A stretch of DNA of 64,000 bases, taken from NCBI GenBank assembly GCA_029531795.1, contig JAPEIS010000002.1, positions 2,108,001-2,172,000 on the forward strand, in the 5' to 3' direction. Below are positions 37,141-49,249 of this stretch, piece by piece (position 1 is the stretch's first letter; the number at the start of each line of letters is the position of its first letter). Source of the stretch: Sclerotinia nivalis. Lineage: Eukaryota > Ascomycota > Leotiomycetes > Helotiales > Sclerotiniaceae. The notes under the pieces were generated by a model. It was not told the DNA's origin and searched no databases. It saw nothing but the letters and a program-made list of their open reading frames with translations. Position numbers and translations under genes: made by a program.

Positions 37141-39112
37141 GAGTTTCGGCATCTATAGAAAAGCCTTCGGTGCTCTATGTAGTATTGTGAGAGTTATGAA
37201 AATAAGCTTTAATTTAAGCTCTTGTAGCATATATGCAAGGTCCAGTCCAACTTAGGAAGGTGGAACCTGGTTCACATTAGCTAGCATAAAAAGCAGGGAT
37301 TGTGTTAGCACGACGACCACGTCGACAGAGCCAGCATCACAACAATTGGTTCCAATACATCGTATAGAAAAAGGTACTGTTAACTTTGAGTTCCATCTAA
37401 TCTTGGATAGGGAGCTGAGTACCGGATAGCAACACTGAGCAGCAGCATCTGGCAGTTGTGGTCTGTCTTGTGCAAGGACTGACACTGAGACAAGATGTCG
37501 TGATACTTGATAATCAAACTTCCGTACCCAAGGAATAATAAGCTCCGGGGGCCCATTTGCGGAGAGACGATGCAGAAGTTTGTATGAAATAGGAAGGTCT
37601 CGAGGAGTGAATAATTTCATCATCGTAAACCCGAAGTTTTGTACCTCGGAGTGTCTAGAGTCTAAAAACACTTGCATGAGCTTACTACCGTTATCTTATG
37701 GCTCGTGTGCCGAGGGGAGGCCCAGAATTTTGGAGGAACCATGATGTGGCGGCTATGTGGCTATTTCTCATTGCTAAATACTGATAACGTTTGGCCGCCC
37801 ATATCAATGAATTCAGCTCGGCACTACATATCTAATTAAATAAGGGCGTTTTGAGTGTGATGATAGATTGTGTTGTTGTAGGACAATATCCAATCACGGT
37901 GACAAAGTAAAAGGGGACAAGAAGCGAGGAAGTTATTATGTCGTGAGTATCATCCAATGAGAGATTTCATGCAATATCGCAAGGTAAGTTGAGAATTTGC
38001 CCATGATTGGACGGGATCGCGCAATCCGAAGATAAGGATTGGTCAAAGGAATCGAATCTAGTTGAAAATCACTCGTCCCTGGATATTCCAGTTGATCAGG
38101 TGAACCCATTTGGACGGTAGACATTTTCAACTCGATTTGTACGTTCCAGTTGAGGAATATTCAAAGCAAGTTGAACATTCAATAAAGATTGGGATTTCTA
38201 TTCAATGTAATAATAGGCGATTCAACTTAGATTCCTGCAAGTCAGGTTCCCTAGCTATTATCAAAATACCGTTTTCAGTTCGGATTTTGGATAGTGATAC
38301 ATATGGATTCCAAATACATTGCCACCTACACGAAAATGCCTCGAGGGATCGCCCAGGGGTATATAAAGTCAATAATGACATGCATATTATCTCTCCTACC
38401 AACATTTTCAATGAGACCGGATAGGGAAGGCAAATTATATGATGTGCTCCCTGCAACCTTTAAGAATTCCTTTCGAGGCGGAACGGCTGGAGCCTTGTTC
38501 ATGTGCCGCTGCTAGGCGTTCAACTAAATTGGAGAAGGCTAGATAAGATGCGTTTACAGCACCATTGCATTCCAGACAGGGCAATGTACCTGAGCATCGC
38601 AAAGATAAAAGGTCGCCAGTCCCAGAAGAAGATATTCTGTCTGTGTCTCATGTAAAGAAAACGGCAATATACGAGGACACATGAACACACCAGCGGGCGC
38701 CACACAATTGAAAAGGCATACGGAGAGAAAAAGACGGTACAATAGTATAGAGCAGTGGATAAAGATGGTAATACAGCCACACAAAGTTGATGGATATAAC
38801 CGGTCTTGACAGGAATAGGAATTGCCCCGAAATCCGACATGTGCTGCGATTTACTCCGTCTGAATATCGACCAAGAATCACATGAATTCGAGAAGTAATA
38901 TCCAGAAAGGGAGTTCGTCGTCTGAAAGTTTGAAGGCTATGATTGCACTTGTTTCGAAAGAATTGTACAGTGATCGATTTTGAAACATTTGCAGCATATC
39001 GGTTACAATTATACACGGCCTAAACTCCAAGCAATGCCATCAAACCATATCTAATCAAATGATGTTGTCGTATGACCGAAAAGAAAACATTTATGTCCGT
39101 TGGGTGAATCTT
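37141..39112. other. Intergenic region
   Basis: About 2 kb. Frames at 37252-37677, 38110-38515 and 38520-39016 have no recognisable domains; none is supported as a gene. Remnants of decayed coding sequence cannot be excluded. Confidence 0.4.
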
Positions 39113-39888
39113 TTAAGCTCTGCTCTTGGTGTTGAGGATAAGAGCGACAATCAGACTGCAATAGCAAATTAGTATAATTTAAATGAGACAGTTCAATGGT
39201 AATTTTTGAAGTTAACCCACCCGTATAGTCCCAAAACTTCGCCGAAAATCAATATCAAGACCATTCCAACGAAGATTCGTGATTGTTGCATGTATGATCG
39301 AACGCCCATGTCACCAACTATTCCAATTGTATATCCAGCGGCCAGGCCCGTCAACCCGACCGACAGACCGCATGCCAAATGCATGAATCCACTATAAATG
39401 CATCAGTGTTGACCTAGGTATAGTCGGATGAGGTATGCGTACTTGAATAAGCTGTAACTTTGGCCAGGAGGGGGTCCCATGTCTCCTGCTATCAGAACGG
39501 CGATGACGAGAGAGTAGACGGCAATGATACCGGACATAACGACAGGAATGAGTGACTAGATAGAACATTAATTAGCATGAGTAATCTATGTAGATATTCT
39601 CTAGTGGTTGCGTACTTTCATAATCAAGTCGGGTCTGAAAGTACCAACACCTGCAATTCCTATTCCAGACTTTGCTGTACCATATGCGGCCCCGATACCT
39701 TGAAGCTATTAGTGATATGTAATATATGTAGGCTTGGAGATTGATGGCATACATCCGAAAGTCATCGCAAAGGCAATGCCAGCCTGCAGAAGCTGTTAGT
39801 ATAACACCCTCAATAAGACCACGAAACTTGAGTCTCATACCATTCCAAAGAAGGGGGCGAATTTTGGAGCGAGATCTGATTCCGCCAT
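39113..39888 (-). CDS. vma11: V-type ATPase proteolipid subunit c' (Vma11 type)
   Basis: Minus-strand exons 39888-39841, 39783-39753, 39698-39616, 39555-39443, 39391-39221 and 39155-39113, 162 aa with four membrane helices. Subunit c' sits in the proton-carrying c-ring of the Vo sector, next to subunits c and c''. The essential proton-carrying Glu is E143 ([14 protein letters not shown]). The sequence is closer to Vma11 than to Vma3: [32 protein letters not shown] and the C-terminal ALILNTK tail match the c' pattern. Vma11 is described as fungus-specific, so this also supports the organism class. Exons of 48, 31 and 43 nt are tiny but join in frame; the exon 2 to 3 join gives [14 protein letters not shown]. 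Confident as V-ATPase c-type; the c' assignment is from remembered family patterns. Confidence 0.92.
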
Positions 39889-40881
39889 GATTATTTCCCT
39901 CCGTAATTGTATTTGCGTACTGGAGTTGAATGAAAGTTGCCGCTTGACAAGTTGTGAAATGATTGTGTTGTTGATTGAAAGCTATCAAATCCAATACAGG
40001 TTGGAGGAGCTAAGGCTAGAGACGCCTTCTCTGCACGGATGCAGCTTATTAGTCACCTGACTGACGCCCAAATTCCGAAAACATCCAATTCAACAATTTG
40101 ATATAGGAATATGTATGACACTTTGCTAGAAACTTAATTTACAGATACAAAATTCAATGAATGTTGATCCTCTGAGAGCTCTAACTATTACTTTTATTGT
40201 CCATATATAACTCCTCACAAAGTGTTGTAACTGCGGAGACAGGATTCCTATCGGCGCACCCGAAAAGACACGCTAAAAGGATACGGTACAATTCGATATT
40301 CCGGCGCGCACCGCAAAAGAGAACTTCAACAAGCCAAAAATTTACATATACACAACACAATTCAATACCCTGTACTTGGTATTCTACGTCCTGTTACCCT
40401 TCTAAAATCATATTTGGGCATCCAAAAGAGAAAAGGCATATAGCTTTGAAGTATTTCTTCGATGCTTTTTATTTTTATTTATTTTTTATTTAAATTTAAT
40501 ATGTTCTCCTACGACAGATAAGTCAAACACGCAAGATAAGTTAAACACGCAATACGAGACGACTCTAGAAGGCTTGTTGATCATTCATTCGCTTGAGCTG
40601 ATCAACTACAACCGCAACTCATCCCCCGAAACAATAAAGTTAATCATCATTTTACCCATCTCTCAACCTCAACAACCACTACAATCGAAAGAACATTGGG
40701 ATTTTATACTCTGTACCAGTGGAAGTTACAATAGGGTACATAAAATCATTGTTTTTGACGTTGTTCCGGGGTTAATTCCCTCGGCTTCGAGTCTTGGCTC
40801 CTCATTCTAGGCCAACAGAAGAATCAACGAATAGAGTTACATCGCATTCACAAAACAAAAGTACTGCTTGGCAAGGTAATA
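39889..40881. other. Divergent promoter region of vma11 and rom2
   Basis: About 1 kb between divergently transcribed genes, likely carrying both promoters and the long ROM2 5' UTR. Frames 40197-40493 and 40574-40810 lack protein features. Confidence 0.5.
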
Positions 40882-43800
40882 ATGGCGGACTACCAGCAAG
40901 GACGGGGAAATGGTGGCCGGCCAAATGAATACGGGCATGCTTCGAACTACCAGCGGGAAACCGCTTTTTCGAATATCTTTGGTGCTGCCCCTCCTCCCGG
41001 CCGATCGCAGACTATGACTTCATCCGTGTCTCCTCCATTTGTGCCTCAAGGTCGCACACAAACGATGTCTTCGCAGACGCCAGGAATGCAAAATGGGATG
41101 CCTCCTAGACAGCCCCAAGGCCAGGGCGGATACCGGCCTCCACAGGGGAACAATATGCCAAACGTAGGTGGAATGGCCAATGGCTATTATCAAGGTCCAC
41201 GACAACCGCCCCCTGGACAAGTACCTTCTCAACCACAACCTCATTCATTACCACAGCAGGTTCGTAGCGATCGAAGACCATACCCTACTCCTCAGCGCAT
41301 ATCGCCCCAACAACCATTTCCTCCCAGACCCCCGCAACAACGATACTACCCCGGCAACACTCCAGCACTCGCCTCCGACCCTTATCGCTCTCAATCGATG
41401 GCGAGTATACCTAGGCCAAACATGTACCAGCCGCCTAGCAACTTTAATCAAGCTCCTGCGAACGCTTTTCGGCAAGCTCAGTACCAACAGCAACCAGCAA
41501 AAACAACCGCGCTCGGACGCAACATCCCCGAAAGACCTGATGAGCGCACAATGTCATTGACTAACTATCCGCAAGATCGTGACCAGCATCAGACCATGAG
41601 TGGACGAGTCATTCCAAGTCGACGAACCTCGGGGAACGGGCCGCAGGAGTTACCAGCATTCTCCATCCCGCCTCCTGTTACCGCTACTGCAACAAGGACT
41701 GCTAGTATGGCTTCAACTGTTGCGCCAGATATGGGCCGTTCGATGTCCATGGCTTCAACCATTGTCCCGCCAGAGCAGTCAGACGTCCTAACTCATCGCC
41801 CTTCGGCAAAATCAATTAGCAGCACAGCTGGAGGATCATCCCGACACAAAGCTCCCCTTGTATATCCTGCTCTGTTGTCGCGCGTCGGCGACTGCTTTCG
41901 AGAGAAGATCAATATTGGCGATAGAACGAAGAACGATCTTACATACAAAAATGCGTTCAGTGGAGCAGAGGCGGTGGACGTTATTTCATACATCATCAAG
42001 ACTACCGATCGGAATCTTGCCTTATTGCTTGGACGAGCTCTTGACGCCCAGAAATTTTTTCATGATGTGACTTACGATCATCGGCTACGTGATTCAGCTA
42101 CAGAGATGTACCAGTTCCGAGAAACAATGATGGACGAACCTCATGAAGCACCAGAGGTTAATGGTGTGTTCGTCTTACTTACTGAATGTTATTCACCAAC
42201 GTGTACTAGAGATCAGTTGTGCTACTCGATTGCTTGCCCTCGTCGACTCGAACAACAATCTCGATTGAACCTGAAGCCACAACCGGGTCTTCGTCGAGAA
42301 AAATCCGAAGCAAGTTTGCATGATGTCGACGAACCCGACGAGCAGAAACTCTGGATCAACACAGTCTCCCAGGAAATTGCGGACAGTGTCGGGGAACGGG
42401 AGAAGAAACGCCAGGAGGTCATTTCGGAGATTATGTATACTGAGAGGGATTTTGTAAAAGATCTCGAATATCTAAGAGATTTCTGGATTCTCCCACTGCG
42501 TTCATCTAACCAGCTGTCTCCATCACCTATTCCAGAGGCTCGAAAGGAGAGGATAGTCAGGACCATATTCTCAAATATCGTTGACCCCCCGAGTATTCAT
42601 GCCGTCAGTTCTAAATTTGCTGAATCGCTCACAGAACGACAGCGGAAGCATCCTGTTGTTCAATGTGTGGGTGATATATTCCTCGAGTTTGTTCCCCAAT
42701 TTGAGCCTTTTATCATATATGGATCCAACCAACTGGCTGGTAAATTTGAGTTTGAGAACGAGCGATCCTTGAATCCCTCGTTCTCTAAATTTGTGGATGA
42801 GACAGAACGGCGAAAAGAGTCACGAAAGCTTGAACTTAATGGTTATTTAACGAAGCCAACAACAAGACTTGCTCGTTATCCACTCTTACTAGACAACGTT
42901 CTCAAATATACCGACGATGGCAATAAGGACAAGGAAGACATTCCGAAAGCCATGAAGATGATTCGTGAACTCCTTACCAGGGTCAATGCCGAATCCGGCA
43001 AAGCCGAGAACCGCTTCAACCTAAAAAGATTGCACGAACAGCTTCGTTTCAGGCCCAACGAGCGTGTAGACCTGAAGCTTACCGACGAAAACCGAGAGCT
43101 TATACATAAGGGACCCTTGAAGAAGACACCTACAGATCCAACTGATATTCAGGCCTATCTTTTCGATCATGCTGTTCTTCTTGTACGTGTCAAGACGGTG
43201 GCAAAGAAGGAGGAAATCAAAGTATATCGTCGTCCAATACCTCTGGAACTATTGACCATCCGCGAAATGGAGGAGTTTATGCCTAAACTCGGGGTGGTGA
43301 AACGCCCGACCTCAAGTTTGATTCCCACCAAAACTCCTACAAACGACAACAATAAGAAGGATGGGTTCCCCATCACGTTCAGACATCTTGGTAGAGGTGG
43401 CTATGAACTGACACTGTATGCCAGCAGTGCAGGTATGAGGAACAAATGGATGGAGCATATAGGTGAACAGCAGGCCATACTACGAGCGCGAGGCGATTTT
43501 TACAATAAATCTATCATTTCTAGTAACTTCTTCACGACGGCGAACCGGGTCAATTGCGTGGCACCATTTGATGGTGGCCGTAAATTGATATACGGCACAG
43601 ACTCGGGCATCTTCGTTTCTGATCGCAGATCAAAAGATGCTGCCGCAAAACCACTTCGAGTATTGGATGCTACCAGTGTGACGCAGATTGATGTTCTCGA
43701 GGAATACAACCTTCTGCTGGTTCTATCTAATAAGTCTTTGCAGTCTTATCCTCTTTCTGCGCTGAATCCGAACGAACCTGCACTTTCGAAACGGCCCAAG

Positions 43801-44628
43801 AAGATTCAAAGTCATTGTAACTTCTTCCGCACAGGGATATGTTTAGGTCGCCACCTTGTTTGCTGTGTTAAATCTTCGGCTTTGTCAACGACCATCAAAG
43901 TGTTCGAGCCCAATGATGCTATGTCTAAGGGGAAGAAGCAAAAGGGATTCAAAATGTTCAGCAATGGTCAAGACGAGTTGAAGGCATTCAAAGAATTTTA
44001 CATTCCAACAGAATCTTCGTCGATACATTTCCTGAAATCAAAACTGTGTGTGGCTTGTGCGCGTGGATTTGAAGTAGTATCTTTGGAAACCCTGGAAACT
44101 CAGTCTCTCCTGGATCAAGCGGATACATCTTTGGACTTCGTTGCGCGAAAGGAGAACGTACGACCAATACACATTGAGCGCTTGAACGGAGAATTTCTTC
44201 TCAACTACTCTGAATTCTCCTTCTTTGTCAACCGTAATGGTTGGCGAGCTAGACCAGACTGGAGGATTGATTGGGAGGGACTACCACAGAGCTTTGCCCT
44301 TTCGTACCCTTGGATACTCGCTTTCGAACCGAACTTTATTGAAATCAGGAATATTGAGACTAACGCTGTTCATATTGTTCCTCATAAGAGCATTCGCATG
44401 CTACATACGAGCACTCGAGAGGTATGTGATGTTCTATCATTTACGCATGAGTTCATGTGAATACTAATTAATTCTTAGATCATATATGCTTATGAGGATG
44501 AACGAGGAGAGGATGTCGTTGCGGCCATCGACTTTTGGCTAGCCGGACGTAAGCCAGAAGCACAACCGATCTCCAATGGTGGTGACTTCCGTGATGGGGG
44601 GCACCCTCCAACGTCTTCGCGACATTAA
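40882..44628 (+). CDS. rom2: Rom2/Rgf-type Rho1 guanine-nucleotide exchange factor (DEP-DH-PH-CNH)
   Basis: Exons 40882-44421 and 44479-44628, 1229 aa. The first about 320 residues are Pro/Gln/Ser-rich and disordered. A DEP domain follows at about 328-408 (SRVGDCFREKINIGDRTKND, FSGAEAVDVISYII, DAQKFFHDVTYDHRLRD). The catalytic RhoGEF (DH) domain spans about 507-700 (RQEVISEIMYTERDFVKDL; LNGYLTKPTTRLARYPLLL; YTDDGNKDKEDIPKAM). A PH domain is at about 730-868, and a CNH domain fills about 880-1215 (VNCVAPFDGGRKLIYGTDSG). This order is that of Rom1/Rom2, which activates Rho1 for glucan synthesis and the cell-wall-integrity MAPK pathway at the plasma membrane. The single small intron near the end removes a stop at 44458 and adds the final 49 residues (IIYAYEDERGEDVVAAIDFW). 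No defect seen. Confidence 0.95.
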
Positions 44629-45451
44629 GCTTGACTATATAAGTCTATCGCATCCAATTTTTAATAATATGAATACCCACGCCATAATTATCCTCATCTC
44701 GATCCTCAGGTTTACAAATGCATGACATCTGACAAGTTTCGACAATCTCTTCTATTATCTCCTAGGTGTGCTGGACATGCTGGTTTACAACCAAAGTCGT
44801 GCATAATCCTTCGGCCTATTTTCCAATCTATCGACTTATTGGAGGAACTAGATACATTTTCCGAGCACGCTGGTGGAGGACTTTTATTTTTCTTTCGGTG
44901 GATGAAAGTTGTTCCTCGAAGAGAAGAGCAGAGGGATTTTTATTAAGTGTAGGAAAGGTGGTAGGGTATGGCAAAGGGGCGACAGGCGTCAACCGGTGAA
45001 ATGGAGAAGACGAGACTCCTTCCATTACATCTTTTGATTCTCTCTTCTTTTTAACCTTCTTTTTTTGACTCTTGATTGGTTGAATAAAGGCATGCATGAT
45101 ATCTATGTTTCTGTACATTGCAGCTTGTAGTCTTATGAATAGATCATGTGTTTCTTCGCCCGTTATCACCAAACTCGATGATAAATCCATTGACATGTCA
45201 AGGCTGCACCAGTAAAAGTACAAAGATATCGGTTGCTAGTCTAAGGCTTGATACAATCCTTGAATACAAATCGAACAATGAGACTCGACGGTTCACATGG
45301 AACAGGCAGCATTATATACATGAACTCGTGCACCCTACTGGTTCTATGTTATGAATGTATTATACATTTTATGTAGACTGATACTGTATACTTGTCATCC
45401 GAACTGTCTTAACCTCTCTATATGATCTATCCTCTATCCTTATGTGAAGCT
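44629..45451. other. Convergent intergenic region
   Basis: Between the ends of ROM2 and the minus-strand PHS1 gene; both 3' UTRs likely lie here. Frames in 44722-45354 lack protein features. Confidence 0.5.
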
Positions 45452-46256
45452 TTATTCATTTTTTGATGCCTCTCGCTGCGCTCGAAAAACTTTACTCCTT
45501 TGCTTGATCATGTGCGTGAACAGAATATAAGAGCCTACGTATTCATTAGCGTCCAACTGCCCAACACAATCACCATACATAACATACCAGGAATATAAAT
45601 CAGGAGAATTAACTTCAAAGCTAAAGCATACAGCGATCCATACACATCCCCGGCAGGCTCAATAGATTTATATATCAACCAACACTCGCTGCTAATCCCC
45701 AAAGGATATAAAACAAAAAAGGTATTGTATCGAAACCAAGTGACGATAGCTGGTTTGTAGCCGCTGAGTGTAATAACAAAGTAGAAGTAGCGAATTACTT
45801 CCGTGACACTCCACGCAATGAGCATAGATGAATATCCAGCACTTTTCGCAACCCAGGGAAATGGATTAACGATGAACCAAACGAGGAGTAACCGACTGGC
45901 TACTTGCATACCGGTTGTGCTAACGGGGGCCCGGACAACTCCTATTGGTATCCAATATTAGCATGGCAATTTCTCAGCCGCACACATGGATGAGGGGAAA
46001 ACAAACCAGTCGCAGCATGTACCACCTCCAGAAGTGCCATTGTCTGTGTCCATTTTACAAATCGACCGACTCCAGGATACAAGCGGCCGAAACCGACGAG
46101 TGGCACTAAGAGGAGCACTCGACCTAGGACGACGAGCCAGAGGAGTGCGGAAACAAAATTGTAGAGGATTAGGTATTGGGTTTTGCTTTTGGAGGATTGG
46201 AGGGGCTTGGGACCTCGCTTTTTGATGGAGGATTCGCGGGTGTCTTGGGGGTCCAT
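45452..46256 (-). CDS. phs1: Very-long-chain 3-hydroxyacyl-CoA dehydratase (PHS1/HACD)
   Basis: Minus-strand exons 46256-46007, 45941-45588 and 45534-45452, 228 aa. This ER membrane enzyme dehydrates 3-hydroxyacyl-CoA in very-long-chain fatty acid elongation, needed for sphingolipids. Family text is clear: YLILYNFVSALLWLVVLGRV, VKWTQTMALLEVVHAATG, VSTTGMQVASRLLLVWF and WSVTEVIRYFYFV. The catalytic Tyr and Glu fit the pattern YPLGISSE (Tyr and Glu seven residues apart) after RYNTFFVL. Several membrane helices. The third exon is only 83 nt: the 53-nt intron (donor GTATGT, branch GCTAATG) removes a stop and restores YIPGSYILFTHMIKQRSKV, the conserved C-terminal helix. The tail ends with basic residues, consistent with an ER-retained protein. 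Confidence 0.93.
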
Positions 46257-48016
46257 GGCTGCAGTTGGCCCGATTGAGGGGAGTTATGTTGGTTTGGATG
46301 TGGTGAGTGGTGAGGAATCTCAATGTTTGTGTTGGGCTGAAGATGGGTAATGTGTGTAGATAAATTTTGGAGCTTGGGCCACCGATGTGGGCGAAGGTGA
46401 GGTGGCCGATACCACTGCATTATTCTCTGATATACAAGTCTTGAAATGTCAAAATTGAATAATAGGGTTTTTTATATTATTATTTTCAATTTGATTTCTG
46501 TTAGTGAATGTTTTGATTATCATAATTGAAAACCAGACATTGAAGGTTACCTTTCGGCAACTTTTTCAATGAAGAGCAGATTTATTCGTGGTGAGGAATA
46601 ATCAGTATTGTGTCCTCTCTACATGGCGAACGCCATCACTTGATTGTTCTGAATTGAACTGGAGATTGAAAGGGTCTCAATCATTCATAGTTTTGAATTG
46701 ATTCATAGTTGCAATGAAGGATGGGCTTTGAATATCACTTTCTGCATAGTAGGCGAACTCAATGTCCTGGGTAGTTGACCAAGTCCAACGATTTGCAGCT
46801 GTTTCTTCTTTTGTCAGTTTCTTTTGCTTTTCTTATATCTTCATCTCGTTGTATGTCTCGTCTCATCTAATATATAGTATATTCAACTTTTCGTAAATGG
46901 ATATCTGTAAATGCCTGTAACGCACATGCAAGCAGCATCACAAATGAGCGGTACAGAATAGGGAGAGATATTCGTCACTATTTATTTACCTTTGTTTCGT
47001 TTGACATACACTTCCCGGCCCAATAATTGAGTATTCCTGGTAGATTGATACAAAGATGTGAAGCGTTTTTCGTAGTCGAAACAGTTTCTTCAATATTCGA
47101 TAATAACAGTACCCTGGTGAACTACAAACGGGGGACCAACAATCACTAACCAACACGCGCTGTACCATGAGGCTGCACGCTTTTGGAAGTTGAATTGCGT
47201 CCCAGAAGAACCGTTGTAACTTAACTATGTTTATCACCGGATATGAGAAAGGGCACACGATCGTAATGTAGCCTCTGAATTCTGAGCTCTTCAGCTGTGA
47301 AATTTTAGGGTTGTCCAGGGAAATTGAACTTCAAGAATTTTGTACTTTCACCACATATGACAGTGCCTGGATACTTCCAACATCATTATCACAAGCAATT
47401 TACTCAACTACTTTTAGCTTCTTGTTCCTATGATTGTATGGATTAGAACAGATTTGCATAGTCTATTTCCAGGTTGATTAGCATATACTTCTCAATCGAT
47501 ATCTTTTCAATTATTTCAATCATCCCACAAATCAAATATTCGGCTTCTTCAGGGTGATCTCGTGATGGGTTCCGCGTACCAAGATTTAAGTTGCCTATCG
47601 GGCATTATTTTGGAGAGGAACAGACTCAAGCAGAGCTTGAGCTGGTGGATGAGCTGCATAAGTTGGGACTAACCAAGTCTGGTACGTTTGCGAGGAAGCT
47701 GATTCGAGATGGGTTCGATAAATTCAGTACTGCACTGCAGGCGGAGGGTCCGGTTAAGCCTTTTGTTACTTATACGGAAACCGAAGCTCATTCCTAATGA
47801 TGATGGGATGATATAGCCCGAGAAACCTATGAAAGATACTTAATGTCAACGGTCCACAAGTGGCAATGCTAACATGAATTGAGAGCTTTAGCGGGACTGA
47901 CTTCCCTAGAGATTTGATTCCGTTGCTGATCCAATTTCTCTTGGAAAAAGCAGACCACTGGTTGGAGAGCAATTGCCGACCCGGCTCTTGCTGATACGGA
48001 GAGCATAGTCTAGCAG
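46257..48016. other. Intergenic region with possible eroded coding sequence at its end
   Basis: About 1.75 kb. 47591-47797 is an open frame with helical-looking text (EEQTQAELELVDELHKLGLT) that may belong to the decayed dynamin gene just downstream, but I could not align it. Nothing else supported. Confidence 0.35.
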
Positions 48017-48540
48017 GTAAATGAGGCACTGTTCCGAAGCGTTTGCTCGGATGATGATCTTCAAGTCAGATTGCGGAGCTGGTTACACGCCGATCCCCAG
48101 AAGGCATCAGACAATGCAGCAGAGGAGCTCGAACGCTTGATTGCGGATAAGATGGTCGGTTAACTCTTACCTTTTATCCACATTTCATCTCAGTCAGAAT
48201 GTACAGGCAGTACAGGATTAATGAAGTTCCAAGCGTTGTGGCGAAGGAAAAAGTATGGATGGGCTAAGAACATGGTGGTGCACTAATCCCTAAACTTTCC
48301 ATCTCATCGGATAAGATTGTTGGGACTGTACTATATCTCGAGAAGGAATTGATGGAAGTTTTTAACACTCACGATAGTCTTGAGGCCTATTATGAGTTGG
48401 CTAGATTTCGATTCACTGACAATATTGCGCTCCAAGTCATCGAAAGACATCTACTTGGTTCGGGAGGTACATTGCTTCTTTCCTCTCCTCAGTATGTGAA
48501 AGAAACTATATGGAGAACAGAACGAGGATGCATAGGATAA
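48017..48540 (+). pseudogene. Decayed dynamin-family GTPase, C-terminal stalk/GED remnant
   Basis: Translation in shifting frames gives pieces like the end of fungal dynamin-like GTPases. 48017-48160 reads LRSWLHADPQKASDNAAEEL, with ERLIADK after it, resembling the stalk helix. 48349-48540 reads ELMEVFNTHDSLEAYYELAR, then FRFTDNIALQVIERHLLG and LLSSPQYVKE, which is the GED layout (EAYYxxARxRFxDNxxxQVIERxLL then SP.YV). A stop and a frame shift separate the blocks, and no GTPase domain (GxxxxGKS) is found upstream. The protein normally runs past 600 residues, so only the end survives. Similarity is from memory of the family. Confidence 0.6.
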
Positions 48541-49005
48541 TTTATTCGGTGAACATATAAACAAGGCTCAAAAGTTGGCTCGACCTGGATGCTGAGAGGT
48601 GAAGCCTCGAAGAAAGCATGAAGAGATTTCAAGCTTTCAAGATGCTTTAATGGTTCGTCTGGTGGAACTGCTTAAGAAATTGCATTCGATTTTATAATCT
48701 TTTAAGTCATGTTTGCACGCCCCTTTTTTGCTTTTTCCCTTTTCTACAACTCCTTTTGCGCCCTAGTCTGGTCATTCACGACCGCGACCAGTCTAGAATC
48801 ATCACTGTATTTTAGCTAAATGGTCTTTAACTGGTATGAGGCTTCGAACATGTCGCTCATCAACTCAATTCAGACCATCTAGCTATACCAACACGACCTT
48901 ATTATGTACACTTCCACCAATACGAAACCTTCTCAAGGAAGATTCCAATTTTCATCAATGGTAAGTCATCCGGAAGAGACGTCTAGGCCGGCGCAGTATT
49001 GTTGA
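48541..49005. other. Intergenic region after the dynamin remnant
   Basis: Possible last eroded dynamin codons to about 48700; no open gene. Nothing else recognised up to the tRNA-like remnant. Confidence 0.4.
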
Positions 49006-49045
49006 TTCTGTGGTGCAGTGGTCAAATATCTGCGTCGAAGCTGGG
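49006..49045 (+). pseudogene. tRNA-Glu-like remnant
   Basis: The stretch contains CTGTGGTGCAGTGG, an excellent Pol III box A, followed by TCAAATATCTGCGTC and CTGGG. This reads like the 5' half (D arm and anticodon stem start) of a fungal tRNA-Glu. The rest of the anticodon arm is truncated, and no box B (GGTTCGANNCC) or T arm follows. It cannot form a complete tRNA, so it is either a dead tRNA gene or the head of a tRNA-derived SINE. Based on remembered tRNA-Glu sequence. Confidence 0.45.
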
Positions 49046-49249
49046 AACTTGTTGGTACTTTTGACTATTTAAGGTGATATGCTGTCCTTTGTATCATACG
49101 AAATCATCATCAACCTACAACCACAACGTTCAACTCACAACCTCAACCTACAATCGGGATTCGATCGCGATAAGCCCTCGCAGATTTAGAATATCATCTC
49201 TTCCACTACCTTCCTGTTATAATTGCACCTAATTAGCTTCCCAACAGCA

